Shown: positions 6,877-12,831 of the stretch, one piece after another
Position numbering within the stretch: position 1 is the first letter of the stretch
Layout of the letters: each line of letters opens with the position of its first letter
Assembly: GCA_934476545.1 (NCBI GenBank)
Contig: CAKSOB010000021.1
Span: 1-18,619, forward strand
Direction of reading: 5' to 3'
DNA: 18,619 bases
From: an uncultured Eubacteriales bacterium
GTDB taxonomy: Bacteria > Bacillota > Clostridia > Oscillospirales > Acutalibacteraceae
Made by a program: the position numbers and the translations under genes
Notes under the pieces: model-generated
Seen by the model: the letters and a program-made list of their open reading frames with translations, nothing else
What the model was told of the DNA's origin: nothing
Database searches by the model: none

Positions 6877-7635
6877 TTATTTCCGAACAGGAATGTCCCG
6901 CTCTGCCAAATACCCTTTCAATTCCGGCACTTTGATTTCTCCAAAGTGGAACAAAGAGGCAGCCAGTACCGCATCTGCTCTGCCCAGTGTCAGTGCATCA
7001 TAAAAATGCTCCATCTTTCCCGCACCGCCGGAAGCAATCACCGGAACCGGCACACGCCCTGCCACCGCTCTGGTCAAATCAATATCATAGCCGTTCTTTT
7101 GTCCATCACAATCCATACTGGTCAGCAGAATTTCACCTGCGCCCAGCTTTGCCGCTTGAATTGCCCATGCTACGGCATCTTTACCGGTATCAATGCGTCC
7201 GCCGTTCAGATAAACGGTCCAGCCGCCTTCCTCTCTCCGCTTCGCATCAATGGCGCAAACAACGCACTGGCTGCCAAAGCGTTTTGCTGCTTCCGTAATC
7301 AATTCCGGATTGCGGAACGCTGCGGAGTTCACGGAAACCTTATCCGCACCGGCACGAAGCATCACATTGAAATCGTCCACGGTACGGATACCGCCGCCAA
7401 CCGTAAACGGAATAAAGATGTGCTTTGCTACCTCGCTAACCACATGAACGATGGTATCTCTCCCCTCAGCTGTGGCAGTAATATCCAACAGCACCAGTTC
7501 ATCGGCGCCTTGCTCATTGTAAGCAATGGCTGCCTCTACCGGATCACCGGCATCCCGAAGATTTACAAAGCTTGTTCCTTTTACTACACGACCGTTCTTT
7601 ACGTCAAGACACGGAATAATTCGTTTTGCGTGCAT
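6877..7635 (-). CDS. hisF: Imidazole glycerol phosphate synthase, cyclase subunit HisF
   Basis: A 252-residue (beta/alpha)8 barrel enzyme of histidine biosynthesis. With ammonia from HisH it turns PRFAR into imidazole glycerol phosphate and AICAR. The N-terminus MHAKRIIPCLDVKNGRVVKG includes catalytic D11, and CVVCAIDAK holds D130. Phosphate-binding segments (FTVGGGIRTVDDF and VPVIASGGAGKMEHF) are in place. The start at 7635 has GGAGGGG about 8-10 bases upstream. It follows hisH by 18 bases, so the two subunits should be made together. No other his gene is visible in the window. Confidence 0.98.
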   Translation of the reverse strand: MHAKRIIPCLDVKNGRVVKGTSFVNLRDAGDPVEAAIAYNEQGADELVLLDITATAEGRDTIVHVVSEVAKHIFIPFTVGGGIRTVDDFNVMLRAGADKVSVNSAAFRNPELITEAAKRFGSQCVVCAIDAKRREEGGWTVYLNGGRIDTGKDAVAWAIQAAKLGAGEILLTSMDCDGQKNGYDIDLTRAVAGRVPVPVIASGGAGKMEHFYDALTLGRADAVLAASLFHFGEIKVPELKGYLAERDIPVRK

Positions 7636-7653
7636 AACCCTTTCCCCTCCTTC

Positions 7654-8277
7654 TTATTTATGAATCAGCGAAACAAAGTTCCGCAGCATTTGAATTCCAA
7701 TTTCGCCGCTCTTTTCCGGATGGAACTGGGTTGCAAACAGGTTACCCCGTTGGATGGAAGCGTCAATGGTAACGCCGTACTTTGTCTGAGAGGAAACCAC
7801 CTCTCGATCCTCTGCTTTCAAGTAGTAGGAGTGAACAAAATAAACATAAGCATCATTGGGAATATCTTTAAAAATGCCATCCGGTTTTTTAATATCTAAG
7901 GAGTTCCAACCGATGTGCGGAATCTTCAAATCCATGCCGTAATCGCAAGGAATCAAAGAAATCTTTCCCTTCAGCACACCAAGTCCTTGTACGCCCGGGC
8001 TTTCTTCGCTTTCTTCAAACAGCATTTGCAAGCCAAGGCAAATGCCCAAGAACGGCTTGTCTGCCGCAATGAATTCTTTCACCGCATCTGTTAAGCCGGA
8101 ATTATTCAGGCATTCCATAGCGTGACCAAAGGAGCCAACGCCGGGAAGAATCGCTGCATCTGCCGATGCCAGTACGGATTTATCACTGGTAACACAAATG
8201 TCGTCACAGCCGATATATTCCAGTGCTTTAATCACACTTTGAATATTGCCTGCGCCATAATCAATTAAAGCAATCAT
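7654..8277 (-). CDS. hisH: Imidazole glycerol phosphate synthase, glutaminase subunit HisH
   Basis: A 207-residue class I glutamine amidotransferase that releases ammonia for HisF. The triad is visible: nucleophile C80 in FLGICLGLQMLFEES, and H186 and E188 in ATQFHPEKSG. The oxyanion-loop segment LPGVGSFGHAM is also present. The start at 8277 has GAGAGGG six bases upstream, and the length is normal for the family. It is the first gene of a two-gene hisHF unit reading leftward from the promoter at 8310-8338, which faces the mntP promoter. Confidence 0.98.
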   Translation of the reverse strand: MIALIDYGAGNIQSVIKALEYIGCDDICVTSDKSVLASADAAILPGVGSFGHAMECLNNSGLTDAVKEFIAADKPFLGICLGLQMLFEESEESPGVQGLGVLKGKISLIPCDYGMDLKIPHIGWNSLDIKKPDGIFKDIPNDAYVYFVHSYYLKAEDREVVSSQTKYGVTIDASIQRGNLFATQFHPEKSGEIGIQMLRNFVSLIHK

Positions 8278-8309
8278 TTTGTTCCCTCTCTCTTCTGAAA
8301 TCTAGAGGT

Positions 8310-8338
8310 ATTGTATCATTTTTTTCCGACTTTCGCAA
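8310..8338 (-). promoter_or_regulatory. Promoter of hisHF
   Basis: On the minus strand: -35 TTGCGA (8338-8333), a 17-base spacer, and -10 TACAAT (8315-8310) with extended TGA. The expected start is about 25 bases before the hisH ATG, which leaves no room for a T-box or other leader control. Confidence 0.7.
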
Positions 8339-8356
8339 GAAGCTACGACGGAAATA

Positions 8357-8385
8357 TTGCCAAACCGCTTCTTTTTTGATATGAT
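8357..8385 (+). promoter_or_regulatory. Promoter of mntP
   Basis: -35 TTGCCA (8357-8362), a 17-base spacer, and -10 TATGAT (8380-8385) with extended TGA. The expected 5' UTR is only about 28 bases, so a yybP-ykoY manganese riboswitch, common before mntP, is not present here. Confidence 0.7.
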
Positions 8386-8419
8386 GGATTCTTACAGACA
8401 CATTTTCGGGAGGATCGTT

Positions 8420-9004
8420 ATGGATTTTATTTCTTTGCTGGGTATTGCCGTGGGACTCTCCATGGATGCCTTTGCAGTATGTATTGCCAACGGTGCTACA
8501 AACAAGCAGCTGCGCCCGTCCTTCGCCATAAAACTGGGGGCTACCTTCGGCTTTTTCCAAGCCTTAATGCCGGCAATCGGCTGGTGTATCGGTCAAGCCG
8601 GCGCTGCGATCATCTCCAGTATTGACCACTGGATCGCACTGGTCCTACTGGGATTTTTAGGGGGAAAGATGATCTTTGAGGCTGTCCGTCACAAAGATGA
8701 GGAAGAACCGGAAAGCAGCGAAAACATGAAGCTCACCACACTGCTTTTGCTAGGCATTGCCACCAGTATTGACGCTTTGGCAACCGGTATCATTCTCCCC
8801 TCTGCTGTTGGAGCCGAAAGTATCCTGCTGATGGTATTGTCCGTTCTTATCATTGGCTGTGTTACCTTCTGCATTTGTGTTCCCGGTGTCTATTTGGGAA
8901 AAAAATTCGGAAAGCTTCTCTCTTCCAAAGCAGAAATCTTTGGCGGTCTGGTTCTCATTGCAATTGGTTTAAAAATTTGTATCGAACACTTATTCTTCTC
9001 CTAA
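8420..9004 (+). CDS. mntP: Manganese efflux pump MntP
   Basis: A 194-residue inner-membrane protein with about six hydrophobic helices that exports Mn2+. The two inverted-repeat halves each carry the family Asp motif: GLSMDAFAV (D16) and GIATSIDALATGI (D118). A hydrophilic acidic-basic loop (RHKDEEEPESSEN, about 90-102) separates the halves, as usual. The start at 8420 has GGGAGGA seven bases upstream; a longer reading is ruled out because it would begin inside the -35 element. Its 3' end overlaps the convergent WYL regulator gene by 15 bases, and its terminator lies within that gene. Confidence 0.95.
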   Translation: MDFISLLGIAVGLSMDAFAVCIANGATNKQLRPSFAIKLGATFGFFQALMPAIGWCIGQAGAAIISSIDHWIALVLLGFLGGKMIFEAVRHKDEEEPESSENMKLTTLLLLGIATSIDALATGIILPSAVGAESILLMVLSVLIIGCVTFCICVPGVYLGKKFGKLLSSKAEIFGGLVLIAIGLKICIEHLFFS

Positions 9005-10021
9005 GAGAGGAATTTCGTAAGAATCCGCAAGGGTTCTTATTTTTTTTGCCACTTGCTCCCGCACGCTCTGTGGAGAAAGCACCACAGCTTGTCCGCCCCA
9101 ACGGAGAATCCAATCGAGGAATCCTTCGCCGCAGCGCACCGTCGCTTCAAATACGAAGCGTCCGTCTGCCTGCTCTAAAATTCGTAGTTCTCCGAATTTA
9201 TCCACCATTGCCTCTAAAAGAGATTCCACACAGGACAATCGCACCGTAACCTCTTCTCCACCAAACATAAAAAAAGAACGCTTGCGATAGTCTGCGCTGT
9301 CAAACTGATCTTGATAGCAGCTTACCTCTCTGCAAGATCTGGCATCCTCTTCGGTAACAGAAACATGACGCATCCGGTCAATTCGGTAGTGACTTAAATT
9401 ATCATATTTATCATAATTTCCCACTAAGTAATACTTATCTTCATTCCATACCAACGCATAGGGGCTAATGGTAAATTCTCGTCCCGGTGCCAGTTGGACC
9501 TTTCCATCTTGAATCACACGATGGTAATATTGAAAAGATACCTTTTTCTGTAATGCAATGGCACGGTGCAGCGCATCAATAGTGTAGTACACCTCTTCGT
9601 TCTCAAACTTTATCCGATGCTCTCCTTGATTGGAAAAAATTTGCGCTGCCGCCGATTCCCCTTGCGCCTCGCTTAAAAAGCCACACAGCTTTTCTGTCAG
9701 CTCTCGTGTTTTCTTTTCTGTAATAAAAGGCGCAGAGGCAACCGCATCTAACAGTAGGCGCACCTCCGGCGCTTCCAATTCTCGTGACGCCAGAAAAACG
9801 CCTTGCTTTGGGCGGCGGGTGGATAAAATATCATACCCAAATTCCGTCAGCGCCTCTATATCTCGATAGACTGCTTTTCGTTCGCAGGGAATCCCCTTCA
9901 CCTCCAAGCATTTACTGATCTCGGTGGCAGACATGGGATGTTCTTCATCTGTTTCTCGCCGCAATAAATCCAATATATGGAGCATTCGGATTCGATTTTG
10001 CAATCCTGATTTTACTTCCAT
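8990..10021 (-). CDS. WYL-domain transcriptional regulator
   Basis: A 343-residue cytoplasmic DNA-binding regulator. The N-terminus holds an HTH_11-type winged helix (about 8-65: RIRMLHILDLLRRET, SATEISKCLEVKGI, RKAVYRDIEALTEFGYDI). A WYL domain follows (about 140-225) with VSFQYYH, ISPYALVWNEDKYYLVGNY and HYRIDRMRHVSV; the name-giving W-Y-L is Y-Y-L here. A C-terminal WCX-like part ends the protein. WYL regulators sense ligands that are mostly unknown, some of them nucleic acids. The start at 10021 is chosen because GAGGAGG lies six bases upstream, while the ATG at 10027 would touch it. It is divergent from the alpha/beta hydrolase at 10188 with an inverted repeat between, which suggests control of itself and that gene. 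Confidence 0.9.
   Translation of the reverse strand: MEVKSGLQNRIRMLHILDLLRRETDEEHPMSATEISKCLEVKGIPCERKAVYRDIEALTEFGYDILSTRRPKQGVFLASRELEAPEVRLLLDAVASAPFITEKKTRELTEKLCGFLSEAQGESAAAQIFSNQGEHRIKFENEEVYYTIDALHRAIALQKKVSFQYYHRVIQDGKVQLAPGREFTISPYALVWNEDKYYLVGNYDKYDNLSHYRIDRMRHVSVTEEDARSCREVSCYQDQFDSADYRKRSFFMFGGEEVTVRLSCVESLLEAMVDKFGELRILEQADGRFVFEATVRCGEGFLDWILRWGGQAVVLSPQSVREQVAKKIRTLADSYEIPLLGEE
9018..9047 (+). terminator. mntP terminator inside the WYL regulator coding region
   Basis: A 9-bp stem TAAGAATCC / GGGTTCTTA (one T-G pair) with loop GCAA is followed by eight T's. It is 13 bases after the mntP stop and antisense to the last part of the WYL regulator gene. Confidence 0.8.
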
Positions 10022-10048
10022 ATCCATCCTCCTCTCTAAGCTGTTATG

Positions 10049-10057
10049 ATTGTACCA
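10049..10057 (-). promoter_or_regulatory. Extended -10 promoter of the WYL regulator
   Basis: On the minus strand -10 TACAAT (10054-10049) has TGG directly in front. The -35 region (TTTTCT at 17 bases) is weak. Confidence 0.5.
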
Positions 10058-10105
10058 CATTTTGTCTGTTGAGAAAAGAAAACAAAAAAATTTACAGTAT
10101 GCTCG

Positions 10106-10123
10106 ACAGTTTTCATGAACTGT
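10106..10123. promoter_or_regulatory. Inverted repeat between WYL regulator and hydrolase, candidate operator
   Basis: ACAGTT-TTCATG-AACTGT is a perfect 6-bp inverted repeat with a 6-base spacer, midway between the two divergent promoters. It is a natural candidate for WYL regulator binding, but only by position and symmetry. Confidence 0.35.
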
Positions 10124-10145
10124 TCAAATATTCCCATTCGCTTTG

Positions 10146-10154
10146 TGTTACACT
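10146..10154 (+). promoter_or_regulatory. Extended -10 promoter of the alpha/beta hydrolase
   Basis: TGT followed by TACACT (10149-10154), 33 bases before the ATG. No good -35 is visible, so it may be weak or need an activator. Confidence 0.4.
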
Positions 10155-10187
10155 AGAGAAAATTAACATACAGAAACCGGGTGCATT

Positions 10188-11003
10188 ATGTATACTTCCC
10201 ATATTAAACTGGATATTTGCAGCATTGAACTGATTAGTGACGTTAACAACCCTTGGATGGTTCTGATTCACGGCTTTGGCGGCTCCCGCCATATGTGGAA
10301 ACGACAGGTGGAGGAATTTAAGCATGACTATAATTTGATGATTCTGGAACTGCCCGGTCACGGAGATTCTATTCACGGCGCATCGGATCATCCCGACACA
10401 GATATTGTAGAAATTGCTAAGCTGCTGATTACACATATTCACAGCAAAGGCATTGAAAAAGCAGACTTTTTATGTGTTTCCCTCGGCTCTTTGGTCATGT
10501 CCACCATTGTGGATCTCTGTCCGGAACTTGTGCGCTCGGTACTACTGTGCGGCGCAATCTTTGGCATGAAGCGTTCCATGAAGCTGATTTTAAAATCCGG
10601 CAACCTAATGAAAGCCTTCTTCCCCTATATGTTGGTTCTTCGGTTACTGGCATGGGTGCTGATGCCGAAACGCTCCCATAAAGTATCCCGCAAATTCTTG
10701 GTGATGGAATGCAAAAAGCTGGGACGAAAAGAATTTCACAAGTGGTACGGGATTCTCTGCTCGGAATTGGATCGCCTGAAGCAAAACATTCAAAAATTCA
10801 TCCCACTGAACGCTTTTGTTGTGATGGGACGAGAAGACTTTGTATTTATTCAGCCGGCACTGGAAGAACTGGAACCATACAAGGATACCATTCCTTTAAC
10901 CATAATGGAAGAATGCGGACATGTATGCTCTCTGCAAAAATGGCGGGAATTTAATGTGATTGCCAGAAAATTCTTTATTGAAGACCGTGCTGCAACGGCA
11001 TAA
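10188..11003 (+). CDS. Alpha/beta hydrolase with a C-x-S-x-G nucleophile elbow
   Basis: A 271-residue cytoplasmic hydrolase without a signal peptide. VLIHGFGGSRHMW (oxyanion loop, H28-G32) and LELPGHGDS are typical of the fold. The nucleophile S98 is in LCVSLGSLV, where the usual first Gly of G-x-S-x-G is C96. The acid is probably D217 in MGREDFVF, and the base H245 in EECGHVCSLQ. Residues 125-200 form a helical, partly basic cap. The substrate cannot be told; esters, thioesters or amides are possible. The ribosome site is weak (GGGTG six bases upstream). It is divergent from the WYL regulator, its likely controller, and ends in a strong terminator. Confidence 0.85.
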   Translation: MYTSHIKLDICSIELISDVNNPWMVLIHGFGGSRHMWKRQVEEFKHDYNLMILELPGHGDSIHGASDHPDTDIVEIAKLLITHIHSKGIEKADFLCVSLGSLVMSTIVDLCPELVRSVLLCGAIFGMKRSMKLILKSGNLMKAFFPYMLVLRLLAWVLMPKRSHKVSRKFLVMECKKLGRKEFHKWYGILCSELDRLKQNIQKFIPLNAFVVMGREDFVFIQPALEELEPYKDTIPLTIMEECGHVCSLQKWREFNVIARKFFIEDRAATA

Positions 11004-11044
11004 GAAAGCCCTATATCATTGCAAAAAATTTCATAAAATAACGA

Positions 11045-11086
11045 AAAAACGGTGTAGCCTCACCTTCGAGGTTGCACCGTTTTTAT
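11045..11086 (+). terminator. Intrinsic terminator after the alpha/beta hydrolase
   Basis: A 17-bp stem (11045-11061 with 11068-11084, two wobble pairs) with loop ACCTTC ends in TTTTT. The A-run on the other side also makes it usable from the minus strand, for the segment at 11092-12619. Confidence 0.9.
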
Positions 11087-11091
11087 CATTA

Positions 11092-11292
11092 TTAAATAGT
11101 ATCGTCTAATTTTCGTTCATCAATAATTCTTTTCGATTTGTGCTCGGAACGGGTATCCAAACCTCCGTCCGGATGCACAATTACTTTGTAAGGCTTTACG
11201 CCGATGCGAGCCTTCAGCGCAGCAGATACTTCGGCTGCAACCTTTTCATTGCTCTTGATAAGAAGTTTGAAGAACTGACGGATGAAACGGTC
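11092..11292 (-). pseudogene. C-terminal remnant of a phenylacetate-CoA-ligase-like adenylating enzyme
   Basis: Directly after the stop of the lipoprotein gene, in the same frame, about 66 codons encode a convincing enzyme tail: KVAAEVSAALKARIGVKPYK, then VIVHPDGGLDTRSEHKSKRI and IDERKLDD before TAA. This resembles the C-terminal AMP-binding domain end of phenylacetate-CoA ligases (Gly-Val ... P.s..K..R..D.R). No start codon, ribosome site or N-terminal part is present; the catalytic body is missing. It looks like what remains after the lipoprotein-TetR segment replaced the front of the gene. Family assignment is tentative. Confidence 0.5.
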
Positions 11293-11919
11293 TTAGTATA
11301 TCATTTCCGAAAGAAGCCATTTCCCGTTTTCAAACACAGCCTTGCTTTCTACCGTATAATCCTCTTTTGTTGGAATTTCGGCAGGTTCTTCCTTCTGTCC
11401 TGTAACAGAAAATATGCATTGCTTCCCGTCAGAGTCTTTTATCGCAATCTTACAGTCTGTCCAGTCAACATAGTACCCCTTTGAACCGTCAAGTGCGGTA
11501 TTGACACAAAGCTCTCCATCTATATTGATATACTTTGGGTTGCCCTCATAGGGATAATCATAAAGGAGCCTGTCTGCTGTTTCTTTGCAATATACGGAAC
11601 GCACATAGCTTTCAAAATCCTCATAACTTTTAAAATATGTCTTATCTACAATATATATGTTCGGCTCAACCTCTTCATCTATATGCGGAAGTGAGGACAT
11701 TGCAAATATTTTTCGCATACATTTATCGTTCTCCTCCAAAAGTGCTTTGAGTGTGCTTTCCTCTATTTTGTTTTCATCCGAAACATTGTCATCTGTCTGA
11801 GCGGTATCTGTTACTTCCTGGCTTGTAGGGTTTTCCTTTTCGTTATCTGTCTGCGGCGAACAGCCTGTTAAAACAAACCCACTGATAATAAATACGCACA
11901 AATACTTCAACCATTTCAT
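11293..11919 (-). CDS. Lipoprotein, IseA-like domain (tentative)
   Basis: A 208-residue secreted lipoprotein. The signal peptide MKWLKYLCVFIISGFVLTGC has a lipobox L-T-G-C with C20 as the lipidated residue. A Thr/Asp/Glu-rich linker (about 21-55) follows, then a folded domain with KALLEENDKCMRKIF, DKTYFKSYEDFESYVRSVY, KYINIDGELCVN and KGYYVDWTDCKIAIKDSDGK, and a C-terminal NGKWLLSEMIY. This pattern looks like the IseA (DL-endopeptidase inhibitor) family of cell-wall control proteins, but that is by eye. The ATG at 11919 is chosen because AAGGAGAG lies eight bases upstream; the longer frame begins with TTG before that site. It lies 67 bases after the TetR gene on the same strand and may be co-transcribed. 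Confidence 0.75.
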   Translation of the reverse strand: MKWLKYLCVFIISGFVLTGCSPQTDNEKENPTSQEVTDTAQTDDNVSDENKIEESTLKALLEENDKCMRKIFAMSSLPHIDEEVEPNIYIVDKTYFKSYEDFESYVRSVYCKETADRLLYDYPYEGNPKYINIDGELCVNTALDGSKGYYVDWTDCKIAIKDSDGKQCIFSVTGQKEEPAEIPTKEDYTVESKAVFENGKWLLSEMIY

Positions 11920-11986
11920 ATAAATCTCTCCTTTCAACTGAGAACCATCTTCATATACAACCTCAGATCTGCTTTTTTACCATCCT

Positions 11987-12619
11987 TCATCCCTCCATTG
12001 ATTTGCCCTGATATAGCTTGAAAAACTGCCGAATATGGCGCTCAATCAATGAAAACACTTCTTTTTCACGCTCCGGTTCCCGATCACAGAGATTGATCCA
12101 GACGGAAATGGGCAGGCAAAGCTGTGCTGCCATAATTTCCGAATCGCCATTCACTAGCTTGCCCTGCCCAATGAGAAAGCGAATAAACCCGTTAAAGTAG
12201 TGCAATACATCTGCATAGTTTTGTTTGGTTTGCATGGCAGCCATCTGCTGGTTTCTGAATTGCTCAATGGTCAGCATTTTTCGTGCACGGCTGATTTGCG
12301 GATCATGGAGGATATAACGCACCTGTCCCAAAACCATCTGCACAGCGGTATCCGATGTTATATCCTGCTTATCCTTCGTATAGGCAGGGTCGTCCCAGTT
12401 TGTCTTTGCAAAAAGAGAGCGCTTTTCGTATCCCTCTAAAATCTGTTCCATCAGCGTATCCAGAATTTCCTGCTTGCTTGCAAAATGGCTGTACATGGAG
12501 GCTTTACGAATGCCAACTGCATCGGCAATTTGGGAGATTGGGGTGGCCTCAAACCCCTGCACCGAAAACATTTCCAGCGCCGTATTCAAAATCTTCTGCT
12601 TTGTGTAATCCTTTTCCAT
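11987..12619 (-). CDS. TetR/AcrR-family transcriptional regulator (first)
   Basis: A 210-residue dimeric DNA-binding repressor. The N-terminal HTH is clear: KQKILNTALEMFSVQGFEAT, then ISQIADAVGIRKASMYSHFA and SKQEILDTLMEQI (to about residue 60). The C-terminal part is helical and would hold the ligand pocket; its ligand is unknown. GAGGAGAG six bases upstream sets the start. Its promoter is a perfect consensus with a 14-bp palindrome in the spacer, so it very likely represses itself. The usual divergent transporter is missing: the next gene that way is the NUDIX protein on the same strand behind its own terminator. The lipoprotein downstream may be its only remaining partner. Confidence 0.93.
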   Translation of the reverse strand: MEKDYTKQKILNTALEMFSVQGFEATPISQIADAVGIRKASMYSHFASKQEILDTLMEQILEGYEKRSLFAKTNWDDPAYTKDKQDITSDTAVQMVLGQVRYILHDPQISRARKMLTIEQFRNQQMAAMQTKQNYADVLHYFNGFIRFLIGQGKLVNGDSEIMAAQLCLPISVWINLCDREPEREKEVFSLIERHIRQFFKLYQGKSMEG

Positions 12620-12651
12620 GTCACTCTCCTCTCGATAATGGCAGCATCTAT

Positions 12652-12680
12652 ATTATAACTACCGAACGGTAGGTTGTCAA
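12652..12680 (-). promoter_or_regulatory. Perfect consensus SigA promoter of the first TetR gene
   Basis: On the minus strand: TTGACA (12680-12675), exactly 17 bases, TATAAT (12657-12652). Such a strong promoter usually needs tight repression, which the palindrome in the spacer can provide. Confidence 0.88.
12659..12672. promoter_or_regulatory. TetR-type operator in the promoter spacer
   Basis: CTACCGAACGGTAG is a palindrome with 6-bp arms around a central AA, fully inside the 17-base spacer. Its ACCG..CGGT core is typical of TetR/AcrR operators. Confidence 0.75.
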
Positions 12681-12773
12681 GTAAAAATATATTGGTTTGA
12701 TCATCGCCGGAGAGGTTGTAAAAGACTTGGTGAATTATGAAAAGTAACAACCATATCAACCCATAAAGAAAAA

Positions 12774-12819
12774 GAATCAGGCTCCGACTCTGTGTAAGTC
12801 AAAACCTGATTCCTTTTTT
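12774..12819 (-). terminator. Terminator after the NUDIX fusion gene, bidirectional
   Basis: GAATCAGG (12774-12781) pairs with CCTGATTC (12805-12812), with GACT/AGTC pairing further inside. T-runs follow on both strands: TTTTTC on the minus strand, TTTTTTC on the plus. Confidence 0.8.
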
Positions 12820-12831
12820 CTATCCGATTGG

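Noticed and set aside
6946..7899. 317-codon plus-strand frame across hisF and hisH
   Set aside because: Antisense shadow of two unmistakable enzymes; no ribosome site and an unnatural composition.
8386..8419. Manganese riboswitch (yybP-ykoY) before mntP
   Set aside because: The promoter leaves a 5' UTR of only about 28 bases, far too short.
12685..12747. Short plus-strand frame reading IGLIIAGEVVKDLVNYEK beside the TetR promoter, perhaps the tail of a lost transporter
   Set aside because: Only 20 codons between stops, no family motif; chance cannot be excluded.
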